DNA of 64,000 bases, taken from the NCBI GenBank assembly GCA_030812955.1, contig JAUSTR010000006.1, positions 1 to 64,000 of the forward strand, in the 5' to 3' direction. The number at the start of each line of letters is the position of its first letter. The first letter of the stretch is position 1. This stretch comes from Bacillus alveayuensis. GTDB lineage: Bacteria > Bacillota > Bacilli > Bacillales > Aeribacillaceae. The notes under the pieces are model-generated. The model searched no databases and was not told the DNA's origin. It worked only from the letters and a program-made list of their open reading frames with translations. This document shows, one piece after another, positions 16,635-26,830 of the stretch. The position numbers and the translations under genes are program-made.

Positions 16635-16665
16635 AGGTTCCTGCACACCTACTGTACAGGAACCT
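16635..16665 (-). terminator. Terminator after lcfB
   Basis: AGGTTCCTG / CAGGAACCT perfect 9-bp stem with a 13-base loop, 11 bases past the lcfB stop. Confidence 0.65.
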
Positions 16666-16675
16666 GCTTTTAATT

Positions 16676-18220
16676 TTATTTTACTAATTGTTCTTTTAAA
16701 GCTCTCCGTAAAATTTTCCCTGTTGTATTTTTTGGAAGTTCATCTAAAAATTCAATCAAGCTAGGTATTTTGTATTTAGCCAATTTTTCTTTACAGTAGT
16801 CTACTAATTGTCCCTCAGTTAAATCCGGATTTTTCTTCACGACAAAAGCTTTGACGGCCTCTCCAAATTCAGGATCTGGAACACCAACAACTGCTGCTTC
16901 CACGACATCTGGATGATTATATAATACTTCTTCAACTTCTCTAGGATATACGTTATAGCCTCCGACGATAATTAAATCCTTTTTTCGATCAACGATATAA
17001 AAATATCCTTCTTCATCCATTTTGGCTAAATCTCCTGTATAAAGCCAACCATTTCGTAAAGTATGAGACGTTTCTTCCGGCATTTTATAATATCCTTTCA
17101 TCACATTAGGACCACGTACGATCAATTCTCCTACTTCACCTGGTGGTAGCTCCTCCCCAAGTTCATTGACGACTTTGTTTACAACATTGGTTATGTTTGT
17201 ACCAATAGAACCTGGTTTGCGTGGGCGATCTAGTGGATTAAAACAGGTTACGGGTGAAGCTTCTGATAGACCATAACCTTCTGAAATAATGACATTAAAC
17301 TTTTTCTCAAAATCTTGTAACAGGGCAACAGGCATTGAAGCACCGCCAGAAATACATAGTCTAAGCGATTGTAAATCACCTGCTTTTCCAACTTCATATT
17401 GAAGCAGGAAGCTATACATCGTCGGAACACCAGCAAAAACAGTTGCTTTATAATTGCGTACAACTTGGAATATTTCAGATGGACTAAATTTTGGAACAAT
17501 AATGACGGTAGCACCTGTCATGAGTGGAGCATTTAGCGCTACAGTTAGACAAAAGACGTGGAACATTGGAAGCGTTGCAATTACCTTGTCTTGATGGTTC
17601 ATTTGTAAATATAAGCCTGTATCCATTGCATTGCTGTATATATTTCGATGAGTAAGCATGGCTCCCTTTGGTTTACCTGTTGTACCAGAGGTGTATAAAA
17701 TGACCGCAACATCATCATCAGAAAGTGTGGGACCTTCAAATTTTGAATTTCCCTCATTAATCATATTTGTAAACGTTTGCGTTTTTTCTTTTAAAAATGG
17801 AAATTGTCCAATGTCTAATTCTCGTTCGGGTGTTGGGCAAGCAATGATCTGAGTGAATTCCGGAAGGCGTTCATTTAATTTTTCTAATAATGGAAGAAGT
17901 TTATCTAAAGCAATAACTAATTTTACATCTCCATTATTTAAAATGTATTCAATCTCATTTTGTGTGTACATTGGATTGATCGGAATTACGGTGGCACCAG
18001 CTTTTAACGAGCCATAAAGAGAAATGACAAACTGAGGTGAGTTTCCTAGAAGAAGTGCAACATGGTCCCCTTTTTTGATTCCTAACTGATTTAAACGTTC
18101 GGCAAATCGATTAATATAAATCCCTAATTCCCCATAGGTAGTTGGTTGATTTTGAAATATGTAAGCATTTTTCTCTGGGTGCATTCTTGTAATCTCATTT
18201 AATCTTTTTACTAGATTCAA
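16676..18220 (-). CDS. lcfB: Long-chain fatty acid-CoA ligase
   Basis: 514 residues, the size of B. subtilis LcfB (YhfL). The AMP-binding P-loop is [14 protein letters not shown] (about 173-186); the adenylation signatures [15 protein letters not shown] and GWLYTGDLA and the C-terminal catalytic lysine region [11 protein letters not shown] are all present. It activates fatty acids with ATP and CoA at the membrane face. The TTG start follows AAGGGGTGA. A perfect FadR operator (18239..18256) lies immediately upstream, so it is expected to be repressed by FadR and induced by long-chain acyl-CoA. Confidence 0.92.
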   Translation of the reverse strand: MNLVKRLNEITRMHPEKNAYIFQNQPTTYGELGIYINRFAERLNQLGIKKGDHVALLLGNSPQFVISLYGSLKAGATVIPINPMYTQNEIEYILNNGDVKLVIALDKLLPLLEKLNERLPEFTQIIACPTPERELDIGQFPFLKEKTQTFTNMINEGNSKFEGPTLSDDDVAVILYTSGTTGKPKGAMLTHRNIYSNAMDTGLYLQMNHQDKVIATLPMFHVFCLTVALNAPLMTGATVIIVPKFSPSEIFQVVRNYKATVFAGVPTMYSFLLQYEVGKAGDLQSLRLCISGGASMPVALLQDFEKKFNVIISEGYGLSEASPVTCFNPLDRPRKPGSIGTNITNVVNKVVNELGEELPPGEVGELIVRGPNVMKGYYKMPEETSHTLRNGWLYTGDLAKMDEEGYFYIVDRKKDLIIVGGYNVYPREVEEVLYNHPDVVEAAVVGVPDPEFGEAVKAFVVKKNPDLTEGQLVDYCKEKLAKYKIPSLIEFLDELPKNTTGKILRRALKEQLVK

Positions 18221-18238
18221 ATTATCTCACCCCTTAAA

Positions 18239-18256
18239 TGAATGAATAATCATTCA
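18239..18256. promoter_or_regulatory. FadR (TetR family) operator of lcfB
   Basis: TGAATGAATAATCATTCA fits the Bacillus FadR consensus TGAATGANTANTCATTCA exactly. It ends 19 bases before the lcfB start codon. The fadR gene is not in this window. Confidence 0.85.
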
Positions 18257-18397
18257 TATTATTTGAATTTTCTAAAATTATTATATTATATGAAAATAAA
18301 TGATGCAATCATTATATTGGCTTCGATTGAGTCAAGATAGCTCACTCCCCTTTTTGTAAATCGTCTATTGTTTTATTAGGAATTTCCAATTTTCCTT

Positions 18398-18490
18398 TTA
18401 GTAAATGGGTTGCGATTTTGAAAAAGAAGGAAGTTTTACATCTTCTCTCCAAATAGGTTCATGTTCTTTCGGCACTTTAAATTCTGGCAT
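18398..18490 (-). CDS. Possible 30-residue peptide gene, unknown function
   Basis: An ATG at 18490 is preceded at 6 bases by a strong AGGAGGA. The frame runs 30 codons (begins MPEFKVPKEHEPIWREDVKL) to TAA at 18398. If one base is lost in the five-base homopolymer at 18421..18425, the frame would continue to a TGA at 18342, giving a product of about 50 residues, so a frameshift, real or a sequencing error, is possible. It stands alone between the terminator of the proline operon and the FadR box of lcfB. No family recognised. Confidence 0.35.
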   Translation of the reverse strand: MPEFKVPKEHEPIWREDVKLPSFSKSQPIY

Positions 18491-18560
18491 GAACATTCCT
18501 CCTCTTTACTCTACATTCCATTATTTGCATATCTTAAAGAGTATATATGTATCGAAAAGG

Positions 18561-18595
18561 AAAAAACTTCAACTCGTGATGAGTTGAAGTTTTTG
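18561..18595 (-). terminator. Terminator of the proline-degradation operon
   Basis: AAAACTTCAACTC / GAGTTGAAGTTTTT stem with a GTGAT loop, just past the proline dehydrogenase stop. The A-run on the plus strand gives the T-tail on the minus strand. Confidence 0.85.
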
Positions 18596-18623
18596 TGGGA
18601 AAGAATGAATCAATATGAATGCA

Positions 18624-19538
18624 TTATTTGGAGAAGAATCCTCTAAAGGCGAAGGCGACGTTCTGAGGTCTTTCCGCTAAGCGACGCATGAAATAACCGA
18701 ACCAATCATTCCCGAATGGAATGTAAATTCGCACTTTGTATCCTTCTTTGACAAGGCTAAGCTGCAATTCTGTTCTGAAGCCATATAGCATTTGAAACTC
18801 AAATTGAGAATTTGGAATGTTATGCTCTTTTACAAACTCTTTTACTTTCGCAATAATGTTATGATCGTGTGTCGCAATGGCTGTGTAGCTGCCACTAAAT
18901 AAATGTTCTTTTATAATTTTCAAGTAGTTTTCATCAACATCTTTTTTATCTTGATAGGCAACCTCAGGTGATTCTTTATAAGCGCCTTTTACGAGTCGTA
19001 ATGGAACCCCTTTTAAATCCTTCACATCTTGATATGCTCTAAATAAATAAGCTTGTATAACGGTACCAACATTGTTATATGTTTCACGTAGCTCACGTAA
19101 AATATCAAGAGTCACTTGACAATGGGAGTAATCCTCCATATCAATACGAACAAAAATATTATATTTCTTTGCTGTTTCTAAAATCTTTTTCATATTGTCT
19201 ACACAAAATTGTTTATCAATATCTAACCCAAGCTGTGTTAGTTTAACAGATAATCCGCTTTTAACACCAGATATTGAAATCGCTTCCAATGTTTTAATAC
19301 AATAATCAGTCGCTTCCATCGCTTCTTCACGACTTGTCACAAATTCTCCTAAATGGTCTAATGTAGCAACAAGACCTTTTTCATTTAATTTTTTTACAGC
19401 TTCAATAGCTGATTCAATCGTCTCACCAGCAACTACTTGGGAAGCTCCAAACTTTAGCCCCCACTTTCGAGCAGCTTTATTTAAAGTTTTACTTTGAGAT
19501 AAGGCCATAAAAAAGTTTTTGGAAATCGTTTCGAACAT
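18624..19538 (-). CDS. putB: Proline dehydrogenase
   Basis: 304 residues, monofunctional FAD-dependent PRODH barrel. Characteristic segments include KLTQLGLD, RIDMEDY, RLVKGAYKE and the C-terminal YIPFGNDWFGYFMRRLAERP. It oxidises L-proline to pyrroline-5-carboxylate at the membrane, passing electrons to quinone. It lies 66 bases downstream of the P5C dehydrogenase gene in one transcript and ends at a strong terminator (18561). Expression is probably sigma-54 dependent through the promoter at 21186. The symbol follows the Bacillus putB naming. Confidence 0.92.
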   Translation of the reverse strand: MFETISKNFFMALSQSKTLNKAARKWGLKFGASQVVAGETIESAIEAVKKLNEKGLVATLDHLGEFVTSREEAMEATDYCIKTLEAISISGVKSGLSVKLTQLGLDIDKQFCVDNMKKILETAKKYNIFVRIDMEDYSHCQVTLDILRELRETYNNVGTVIQAYLFRAYQDVKDLKGVPLRLVKGAYKESPEVAYQDKKDVDENYLKIIKEHLFSGSYTAIATHDHNIIAKVKEFVKEHNIPNSQFEFQMLYGFRTELQLSLVKEGYKVRIYIPFGNDWFGYFMRRLAERPQNVAFAFRGFFSK

Positions 19539-19604
19539 GTAAAACCCTCCGATGACATTTTTAGAAAATGAGGCAACAGATTGTTGCCCCGTCCCGCATA
19601 TTGA

Positions 19605-21149
19605 TTAAAGCATTTCCGATGTTGTTTTCGCCTGCATGTGAAGAAGTAAGTAGTCAGGGCCACCTGCTTTAGAGTCTGTACCAGACATGTTAAATCCACC
19701 AAATGGTTGGTATCCTACAATCGCTCCTGTACAACCGCGGTTAAAGTATAAGTTACCAACATGGAAGTCTTCACGCGCTTTTTCAATGTGTGAACGGTTG
19801 TTGGAAATAACCGCACCTGTTAAGCCGTATTCTGTGTTGTTGGCAATTTCAATTGCTTCATCAAAGTCTTTTGCTTTAGTGAACGCGACAACTGGTCCGA
19901 AAATTTCTTCTTGCATTATGCGGGCGTTCGGATCGACATCAGCAAATACAGTCGGTTCAATAAAGAACCCTTTGGAATTGTCTCCTTTTCCGCCAACTAT
20001 TAGTCTCCCTTCTTCTTTTCCAATTTCAATATAATCAAGAATTTTGTTGAAGGCAGATTGATCGATCACCGGTCCCATATAAGTTGATGGATTAGCTGGG
20101 TCACCAACTGAAAGCCCTTTCGTTAATTCAACGACACGGTTTAACACTTGATCATACACTTCTTCGAGTACGACTGCACGAGAGCATGCGGAACATTTTT
20201 GACCAGAGAATCCGAAAGCAGAAGCAACGATGGATTGAGCTGCTAGTTCAAGGTCTGCTTCTTTATCGACAACGATGGTGTCTTTTCCACCCATTTCGGC
20301 AATGACACGCTTTAACCATTTTTGGCCTGGGTTTACTTTTGCTGCACGCTCGTAAATACGAACCCCTACTTCACGTGAACCTGTGAAGGAAATAAAGCGT
20401 GTACGAGGGTGATCGACTAAGTAGTCGCCAACTTCAGCACCGCTACCTGGAATATAGTTCACAACCCCTTTTGGAAGCCCTGCTTCTTCTAATACTTCCA
20501 CAAACTTTGCTGCCACAACTGGTGTTAAAGAAGCTGGCTTTAATAAAACGGTATTTCCTGTAACTAATGCTGCAACCGTTGTACCTGCCATAATCGCAAA
20601 GGCGAAGTTCCATGGTGGAATTACAACGCCAACACCAAGTGGAATATAGTGATAGCGGTTAAATTCTCCTGGACGACTATTTACGTTTACACCGTCTTTG
20701 ATTTCTAACATTTGACGTCCATAATACTCCATAAAGTCGATCGCTTCAGCTGTATCGGCATCTGCTTCTTTCCATGGCTTACCTGCTTCTTTCACAAGTA
20801 AAGCAGAAAACTCATGCTTGCGACGACGAACGATCGCAGCAGCGCGGAATAATATATCAGCCCGGACTTCTGGTTTCACCTTACTCCATGTTTTAAACGT
20901 GTCATCTGCCACTCGCATGGCTTTTTCAGCTAATTCTTTATTTGCTTTCGAAACGCGTCCGACAACCTCCTCTTTATTCGCTGGGTTTACGGATACGATT
21001 TTTTCTTCTGTCGTAATACGATCGCCACCAATAATAAGTGGATACTCTTGTCCTAAATACGTTTCAACTTTCTTTAGCCCTTCTTCAAACGCCTTCTTGT
21101 TTTGTTCAACCGTAAAATCAGTAAAAGGTTCATGTTTGTAAGGAATCAT
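19605..21149 (-). CDS. L-glutamate gamma-semialdehyde (1-pyrroline-5-carboxylate) dehydrogenase
   Basis: 514 residues from the ATG at 21149, which has AGGAGGGA 5 bases upstream; an in-frame ATG at 21176 lacks a ribosome site and lies only 10 bases from the sigma-54 promoter element. It is an aldehyde dehydrogenase fold with VPPWN-type cofactor loop ([11 protein letters not shown]), catalytic glutamate in EMGGKD and nucleophilic cysteine in [10 protein letters not shown]. It converts P5C/glutamate semialdehyde to glutamate with NAD. First gene of the operon with proline dehydrogenase. It is equivalent to RocA or PutC; sequence alone does not decide which. Confidence 0.93.
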   Translation of the reverse strand: MIPYKHEPFTDFTVEQNKKAFEEGLKKVETYLGQEYPLIIGGDRITTEEKIVSVNPANKEEVVGRVSKANKELAEKAMRVADDTFKTWSKVKPEVRADILFRAAAIVRRRKHEFSALLVKEAGKPWKEADADTAEAIDFMEYYGRQMLEIKDGVNVNSRPGEFNRYHYIPLGVGVVIPPWNFAFAIMAGTTVAALVTGNTVLLKPASLTPVVAAKFVEVLEEAGLPKGVVNYIPGSGAEVGDYLVDHPRTRFISFTGSREVGVRIYERAAKVNPGQKWLKRVIAEMGGKDTIVVDKEADLELAAQSIVASAFGFSGQKCSACSRAVVLEEVYDQVLNRVVELTKGLSVGDPANPSTYMGPVIDQSAFNKILDYIEIGKEEGRLIVGGKGDNSKGFFIEPTVFADVDPNARIMQEEIFGPVVAFTKAKDFDEAIEIANNTEYGLTGAVISNNRSHIEKAREDFHVGNLYFNRGCTGAIVGYQPFGGFNMSGTDSKAGGPDYLLLHMQAKTTSEML

Positions 21150-21185
21150 ATTTCTCCCTCCTATTTTTTCTCTCACTTCTTAATA

Positions 21186-21201
21186 TGCAATATTTGTGCC
21201 A
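21186..21201 (-). promoter_or_regulatory. Sigma-54 (SigL) promoter of the proline operon
   Basis: On the minus strand TGGCAC-AAATA-TTGCA fits the -24/-12 consensus TGGCAC-N5-TTGCW exactly. It sits 37 bases upstream of the P5C dehydrogenase start and faces away from the divergent sigma-54 activator gene. Confidence 0.88.
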
Positions 21202-21257
21202 AAAATAAATATTAAAAAAATGGTGAGTTTTTTGTTAAAAGTGTATAATAGACGTGT

Positions 21258-21297
21258 ACAAAATTGTAAATATACTTTTACATATTTACAATTTTGT
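21258..21297. promoter_or_regulatory. Upstream activating palindrome for the sigma-54 activator
   Basis: Perfect 16-base arms, ACAAAATTGTAAATAT (21258..21273) and ATATTTACAATTTTGT (21282..21297), separated by 8 bases. A partial third repeat (TTGTAAA) follows. It lies 57 to 96 bases upstream of the -24 element and just before the activator gene, as expected for an enhancer that also allows autoregulation. Confidence 0.75.
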
Positions 21298-21322
21298 AAA
21301 TATATTTGTAAAGGTGATGAAT

Positions 21323-22891
21323 ATGATGCATCTTAACCTTTCTTTGAAAGCGCTATCTTTACCTTTAGATAACACTCATAAAGTTAAACATATGAAATTC
21401 GTTCCTAAAAATGATCATTTATCAGATTTAGAACACTTATTAGATGGACAAGATCTTGCTTTAGTTGATGAACAAGGAAATGTTATAGGTTGGGTTCCAT
21501 ATACAAGAATAGCCGATGTGCTATTAAAACAATGGAAAATCTTATCCTCTTTTTACGAAACATTGTTAAAAGCAGTAGATGATGCGATTACAGTGGTCGA
21601 TAAAAATGGAACGATTATCTCTTGGAACCCAAAAGCTGAAGAGCTTTATCAATGTAGACAACAAGAAAGTGTTGGGAAACATATCACAAGCTTATTTAAA
21701 GAAGAATCCGTCGTTTTAATGTCAGCATTAAAAGATGGTAAATCTGTTGTAAGACAATATAATCAGCCTAAGTCAGATGTCCACGTATTAATTAATACAC
21801 AGCCTGTTTATTTAAAGGATAAAATTGTTGGCGGTATTTCGGTTGAACGAGACATTAGTGATATCGTGAAATTAAATGAAGAACTTTTATCAACGACCGC
21901 TTATATACAGCATTTAGAAAGCCAAATGAAATCAGATGAAAAACATGACCCTTTTCATAAAATTAAAGGAAGAAGCCCTGCTTTAATGAATGCGATCCAT
22001 TTAGCGAAAAAGGTTGCTTCAACTGATGCTCCTGTATTAATTACAGGAGAAAGTGGTGTCGGAAAAGAATTGTTCTCTCAGGCAATTCACCAAGCAAGCG
22101 AAAGAAAAGAGCATCCTTTTGTTGCGATTAACTGCGGTGCCATTCCAGCAGCCCTTTTTGAAAGTGAATTGTTCGGTTATGAAAAAGGTGCCTTTACTGG
22201 TGCTGTAAAAGAAGGAAAGAAAGGAAAGTTCGATGCGGCAAAAGGAGGGACATTATTTTTAGATGAAATTGGCGAAATGCCGCTTGATTTGCAAGTAAAA
22301 CTTTTGCGTGTACTTCAAGAGAAACAATTTTACCGAATTGGTGGGACGAAACCTATTCCAGTTGATGTACGTATTATTGCCGCAACAAATCGTGACCTTG
22401 AAAAAATGGTCTCAGAAGGAACATTCCGCCAAGATTTATATTACCGATTGAACGTCGTGTCTATCCACATTCCCCCATTAAGGGAGCGAATAGAAGATAT
22501 TCCTGAGCTTATCCAGCTTTATTTAAAGGAGTTTTCTATTAAATACAAAAAACCCACTCCAACGATCGATCCTGAAGTTATGTACCGTTTTATGGAAAAT
22601 TCGTGGGAAGGAAATATTCGCCAATTGCGAAATACAATTGAACGAATCATGATTCTAGTCGACGAAGAAACGATCACCCCTCACCATCTGCCAGCACCAT
22701 TTAACCAAAAACCAACAATGGTAATACCTAGGTTAGAAAGAGAAGACCCTGTTCCATTGTCTCATTTATCGGAAAAAGAAAAAATTCAATATGCTTTACA
22801 AAAAACATATGGAAACAAATCCGCTGCAGCTAAGCTATTAGGGATTTCGAGGATGAGTCTTTATAATAAGTTAAAAAAATATGGGTTGTAA
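21323..22891 (+). CDS. Sigma-54-dependent transcriptional activator of proline/arginine catabolism
   Basis: 522 residues from an ATG at 21323 with AAAGGTG 6 bases upstream. An N-terminal sensory region includes a PAS domain (about 75-185, [12 protein letters not shown]). It is followed by the AAA+ domain with Walker A GESGVGKE, the sigma-54 contact loop GAFTGA and Walker [11 protein letters not shown] Fis-type helix-turn-helix ([19 protein letters not shown]) ends the protein. It is RocR-like in architecture and divergent from the P5C dehydrogenase/proline dehydrogenase operon, whose promoter is sigma-54 type. A cre box overlaps its first codons. Its stop codon lies in a family A repeat end. 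Confidence 0.92.
   Translation: MMHLNLSLKALSLPLDNTHKVKHMKFVPKNDHLSDLEHLLDGQDLALVDEQGNVIGWVPYTRIADVLLKQWKILSSFYETLLKAVDDAITVVDKNGTIISWNPKAEELYQCRQQESVGKHITSLFKEESVVLMSALKDGKSVVRQYNQPKSDVHVLINTQPVYLKDKIVGGISVERDISDIVKLNEELLSTTAYIQHLESQMKSDEKHDPFHKIKGRSPALMNAIHLAKKVASTDAPVLITGESGVGKELFSQAIHQASERKEHPFVAINCGAIPAALFESELFGYEKGAFTGAVKEGKKGKFDAAKGGTLFLDEIGEMPLDLQVKLLRVLQEKQFYRIGGTKPIPVDVRIIAATNRDLEKMVSEGTFRQDLYYRLNVVSIHIPPLRERIEDIPELIQLYLKEFSIKYKKPTPTIDPEVMYRFMENSWEGNIRQLRNTIERIMILVDEETITPHHLPAPFNQKPTMVIPRLEREDPVPLSHLSEKEKIQYALQKTYGNKSAAAKLLGISRMSLYNKLKKYGL
21344..21358 (+). promoter_or_regulatory. CcpA catabolite-responsive element (cre)
   Basis: TTGAAAGCGCTATCT fits the cre consensus WTGNAANCGNWNNCW at every defined position. 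It lies 21 bases inside the activator coding sequence, a position where CcpA can block elongation. It suggests glucose repression of proline use through its activator. Confidence 0.6.
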
Positions 22892-22916
22892 AGCAACAAT
22901 CTTTTAGAAAAGAGCC
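22889..22916. repeat. Family A element, solitary terminal repeat
   Basis: AAGCAACAATCTTTTAGAAAAGAGCC is split here as TAAAGCAACAATCTTTTAG then AAAAGAGCC. It is identical to the right end of the copy at 31043..31120. The first three bases form the stop codon of the sigma-54 activator gene. Confidence 0.65.
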
Positions 22917-22940
22917 ACCATTTAAAACCACTTAAAAGAA

Positions 22941-22971
22941 AAGCTCCTTCCAATTGGCTTGGAAGGAGCTT
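22941..22971. terminator. Bidirectional terminator between activator gene and ilvD
   Basis: 13-bp perfect stem AAGCTCCTTCCAA / TTGGAAGGAGCTT with a 5-base loop, between convergent genes. Confidence 0.85.
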
Positions 22972-22976
22972 GCATT

Positions 22977-24653
22977 TTAGATTTTCATCACACCGCCAGT
23001 ACTTGCTGATGTCACAAGCTTTGAATAACGGGCTAGATATCCTGTTTTAACTTTCGGTTCGAAGCCTTTCCAGTTCGCTTTACGTTTTTCCCACTCTTCT
23101 TCATCAACGTGGACATCCATTGTCCGTTTTTCAATATCGATCACAATATAATCGCCATCTTGAACAAAAGCAAGTGGACCACCTTCTGCTGCTTCTGGTG
23201 AAGCGTGTCCGATCGATAAGCCACGGGAAGCCCCAGAGAAACGTCCGTCTGTCACAAGAGCGACTTTTGGACCAAGTCCCCGCCCGACAATTTGCGATGT
23301 CGGGGCAAGCATTTCTGGCATACCAGGTCCGCCTTTAGGTCCTTCATAGCGAATTATGACAACATGACCTTCTTTTACTTTTCCGCTTGAGATTCCTTCT
23401 AACGCTTCTTCTTGAGAGTCAAACACGATGGCTGGACCTTCATGTCTTGTAATACCGTTTTGGACCCCACCTGTTTTAATTATGGCCCCATCCGGTGCGA
23501 GATTGCCGAATAAAACAGCTAATCCGCCTGTTTCAGAATATGGGTTGTCAATTGGACGAATCACATGGTGATCTTTGACTTCACAACCGGCAATATTTTC
23601 ACCCAGCGTTTTTCCTGTAACGGTCATTGTATCAAGATGGAGTGTACCTTCTTTTTTCGTTAATTCATTAAGGACCGCTGATACTCCTCCTGCTTCATGC
23701 AAGTCTTCAATATGAACGTCAGACGCTGGTGCTAGCTTCGCTAAATGCGGGACACGAGCGGCCACTTCATTAATGCGCTCTAGCGGGTAATCAACTTCTG
23801 CTTCATTGGCAATAGCTAGTGTATGTAAAACCGTATTTGTTGATCCACCTAATGCCATATCAAGGGCAAAAGCATTATCAATTGCTTTTTCTGTCACAAT
23901 ATCACGTGGTTTCAAATCCATTTCAATAAGCTTCATTAATTGTTTGGCTGATTTTTTCACTAATTCTTTCCGCTCAGGTGAAACCGCTAAAATTGTACCA
24001 TTTCCTGGAAGTGCTAGTCCGAGAGCTTCGGCAAGGCAATTCATGGAGTTTGCTGTAAACATTCCAGAGCATGAACCACAAGTAGGACAACCATATTGTT
24101 CTAACTCTTGCAGTGCTTTTTCATCAATTTTTCCTGATTGATAGGCACCTACTCCTTCAAAAACAGAAGATAAGGATATTTTCCGTCCATCACTTGTCTG
24201 ACCAGCTGCCATCGGCCCGCCGCTCACAAAAATCGTTGGAATATTTATTCTCATGGCGGCCATCATCATTCCTGGTGTAATTTTGTCACAGTTCGGAATA
24301 CATACCATCCCGTCAAACCAATGGGCAGAAACGACTGTTTCAACAGAGTCCGCAATAATTTCACGGCTTGGCAATGAATAACGCATGCCAATATGTCCCA
24401 TTGCAATTCCGTCATCAACGCCAATTGTATTAAACTCGAATGGAACCCCACCAGCTTCTCGAATCGCTTCCTTCACAAGTTTCCCAAATTCCTGAAGATG
24501 AACATGACCAGGAATAATGTCAACATACGAGTTCACAACAGCGATAAAGGGTTTGTCAAAATCTTCATCTTTGACACCTGTCGCTCGTAATAAACTGCGG
24601 TGCGGTGCACGATCAAAGCCTTTTTTAATCATGTTGCTTCGTAACTCTGCCAC
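22977..24653 (-). CDS. ilvD: Dihydroxy-acid dehydratase
   Basis: 558 residues, full length. Iron-sulfur ligands are in IPNCDK and [18 protein letters not shown]; the C-terminal [19 protein letters not shown] motif is typical. It converts 2,3-dihydroxy-isovalerate and its homologue to the 2-keto acids of valine and isoleucine synthesis. The GTG start follows GGAGGG. It is alone here, away from other ilv genes. A loose CodY-box-like sequence lies about 100 bases upstream (24753..24767); no T-box leader is evident in the 24654..24972 gap. Confidence 0.96.
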   Translation of the reverse strand: MAELRSNMIKKGFDRAPHRSLLRATGVKDEDFDKPFIAVVNSYVDIIPGHVHLQEFGKLVKEAIREAGGVPFEFNTIGVDDGIAMGHIGMRYSLPSREIIADSVETVVSAHWFDGMVCIPNCDKITPGMMMAAMRINIPTIFVSGGPMAAGQTSDGRKISLSSVFEGVGAYQSGKIDEKALQELEQYGCPTCGSCSGMFTANSMNCLAEALGLALPGNGTILAVSPERKELVKKSAKQLMKLIEMDLKPRDIVTEKAIDNAFALDMALGGSTNTVLHTLAIANEAEVDYPLERINEVAARVPHLAKLAPASDVHIEDLHEAGGVSAVLNELTKKEGTLHLDTMTVTGKTLGENIAGCEVKDHHVIRPIDNPYSETGGLAVLFGNLAPDGAIIKTGGVQNGITRHEGPAIVFDSQEEALEGISSGKVKEGHVVIIRYEGPKGGPGMPEMLAPTSQIVGRGLGPKVALVTDGRFSGASRGLSIGHASPEAAEGGPLAFVQDGDYIVIDIEKRTMDVHVDEEEWEKRKANWKGFEPKVKTGYLARYSKLVTSASTGGVMKI

Positions 24654-24752
24654 AATTAATCCCTCCGATTTTTTATACTTTCAAAGATTCAGTAAATTTG
24701 ATATTTTAATATTATACTATTATTTTAGTTATTAAACAAAATTTTTGTTATA

Positions 24753-24767
24753 AATTCTTAAAAAATT
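24753..24767. promoter_or_regulatory. Possible CodY box upstream of ilvD
   Basis: AATTCTTAAAAAATT matches the CodY consensus AATTTTCWGAAAATT at 12 of 15 positions. CodY control of ilvD is known in B. subtilis. In AT-rich DNA such matches arise by chance, so this is weak. The rest of the gap to 24972 shows only the chemoreceptor terminator. Confidence 0.3.
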
Positions 24768-24914
24768 GAATGTTTATCTTTTACGAACTTCCATCTCATA
24801 GTCAATTCAAATAATCTTTTAATAGTCTTCAAATTCGTTTATCAATCATTCCCTGTAAACTTGATAGTATAAAAAATAATATGGATATTTTTTAATCATC
24901 AGTAATAATAATCT

Positions 24915-24939
24915 AAGGTGAGGAATTTATCCTCACCTT
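24915..24939 (-). terminator. Terminator after the chemoreceptor gene
   Basis: AAGGTGAGGA / TCCTCACCTT perfect 10-bp stem with a 5-base loop, 34 bases past the stop. Confidence 0.8.
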
Positions 24940-24972
24940 TACAGATGAATGAAACCATTTTCTCCTTCTAGT

Positions 24973-26718
24973 TTATAATTTAAATTGACGCACTAATCCA
25001 TTCAGCTCTTCCGCTAGTTTCGCAAGCTGCTCTGAACTGTTCGACATTTCTTCCATGGAACTGTTCGTTTGCTGTGCAGCGGCAGAGGTTTGTTCAATTC
25101 CTGCAGCTGACTCTTCGGAGATTGAGGCGACTTCTTCAATAGAGCGGTTCATTTCATGACTATTTGCAGCGATCTCTGTCAAGTTATCAGACATTGTTTG
25201 AATATGCTGAACCATCTCTGTAACAGCTTCGTTAATGGTTTGAAAGGTTTCGCCTGTCTTATTAATTTGATCTATTCCATGTTCGACTTCTTGATATCCG
25301 TTTTGCAAAGAATCAACGACCATTCTCGATTCATTTTGTATATTGCCTACAATGTCCGTAATATCTGTAATGGAAACCGAAACTTGCTCGGCGAGCTTTC
25401 TTACTTCATCAGCGACTACGGCAAAGCCTTTCCCGTTTTCACCAGCTCTTGCCGCTTCAATTGCTGCGTTTAAGGCCAATAGATTGGTTTGGTCTGCAAT
25501 TCCTTGAATAACTGAGACTAATTTCGTAATTTTTTGCAAATGGCCGTTCAAGCCTTGCACTTTGTCAATAGACTGTTGGAACGTTTGATCAATCTTCGTC
25601 ATTTGTTCTGTGGAAGAATTCATAAGTATGCTTCCTTTATTGGCAACATCCAACACCTCTTTGGAAGCTGATTGTATCTGTTCTCCTTTCTCGCTTGCAT
25701 CTTGTATTTTTTTTGTAAACAACTCCATGTTTGAAGCCATTTCTCTTGCATTGTTTGCTTGTGACTCAGAACCTGCCGCCAATTCCTGCATCGTCGTTGC
25801 AATTTGTTCCGAACCAGCCTTCACTTCATTTGCTGAATGAGTTAGTTCCTCGCTATGACTCGTCAGAATTTCAGAAGCATTCGAAATATTTGTCATAATA
25901 GATTTTAGCCTGCTTTGCAGTTCGTTTAATGCTTTCGCAAGTTTGCCGGTTTCATCTTTCAAACGGATTTTCATCTCATCATGTGTTAAATCGCCATGAG
26001 CTAATAAATACATGCGTTCAGAAACGTCATGGATCGGTTTAGAAATGTTGTTTGAAAATGCCCACACAATCAGAAAACCAATCATGACCGTTATCCCAAT
26101 CACAATGAGTAGAAATGTTAAAAGCTCTTTTGCCGGTTTGTTAAAATCCTGCAAATACGTGCTGGCAACGACCGTCCACTGCCAATGCGGTTCCGTTTTT
26201 GTATACGCAACTTTTCTTTCAATTTGATTTTTATTATTCGGCAATGACCAATGATAATAAACAAAGCCCCCACCTTTATTTCCAACCTTGATGAGCTCTT
26301 GTACAAATTTCACACCATTTTTATCTTTTAGATCCCAGTCGTCGCTTCCTTCATCAGTTGGATGTGCAACTTGTATGCCATTTTGATCATATACAAATAA
26401 ATATCCGTTTTCACCTAAATCAATGTTTTTGTTTATTGGACGTATCCCGTCAGCACCCTTTTCACCTAAAATAGCAATTTTTACTTTTTCTTGTGCTTCT
26501 TCTAATGAAATTGTTCCTTTTTCTACTTCTTCATTTAACGAATTAATCATTTCAATGGTCATTTCCACACTGTTTTTTAACTTTGATTCCCCTAAATCAT
26601 TTAAACTCGTAGTGGCTTTTTGATAACTTAACAAACCTAAAATAATCAGAGGAATCGTTAATAAAAGAAATGAAACGATCATTAACTTCATACGAATGCT
26701 AGTACGTATCTTGTTCAA
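24973..26718 (-). CDS. Methyl-accepting chemotaxis protein with Cache sensor
   Basis: 581 residues. A transmembrane helix (about 13-31) is followed by an extracellular single-Cache type domain ([12 protein letters not shown] and YHWSLPNN regions), a second transmembrane helix (about 200-222), HAMP, and a long coiled-coil signalling domain whose tip is [18 protein letters not shown]. It is a membrane chemoreceptor that signals to CheA/CheW; the ligand is probably a small organic acid, as in many Cache receptors, but is unknown. The TTG start follows AAGGTGA. It is followed on the same strand by ilvD and preceded by an EAL gene. Confidence 0.92.
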   Translation of the reverse strand: MNKIRTSIRMKLMIVSFLLLTIPLIILGLLSYQKATTSLNDLGESKLKNSVEMTIEMINSLNEEVEKGTISLEEAQEKVKIAILGEKGADGIRPINKNIDLGENGYLFVYDQNGIQVAHPTDEGSDDWDLKDKNGVKFVQELIKVGNKGGGFVYYHWSLPNNKNQIERKVAYTKTEPHWQWTVVASTYLQDFNKPAKELLTFLLIVIGITVMIGFLIVWAFSNNISKPIHDVSERMYLLAHGDLTHDEMKIRLKDETGKLAKALNELQSRLKSIMTNISNASEILTSHSEELTHSANEVKAGSEQIATTMQELAAGSESQANNAREMASNMELFTKKIQDASEKGEQIQSASKEVLDVANKGSILMNSSTEQMTKIDQTFQQSIDKVQGLNGHLQKITKLVSVIQGIADQTNLLALNAAIEAARAGENGKGFAVVADEVRKLAEQVSVSITDITDIVGNIQNESRMVVDSLQNGYQEVEHGIDQINKTGETFQTINEAVTEMVQHIQTMSDNLTEIAANSHEMNRSIEEVASISEESAAGIEQTSAAAQQTNSSMEEMSNSSEQLAKLAEELNGLVRQFKL

Positions 26719-26830
26719 ATTCCGTCACCTTCCTAAAAAAACTAGAGCAATTGCTGCTTCTTCAGCATAATCATTTTAAAATATTTTAATAAAACTACTA
26801 TTCTAAAAATACACATTATTTTTGTTCTTT

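Noticed and set aside
17767..17781. cre-like TTGTAAACGTTTGCG inside lcfB
   Set aside because: A near-consensus match, but about 440 bases into the coding sequence and with a mismatched last base; position makes a regulatory role unlikely.
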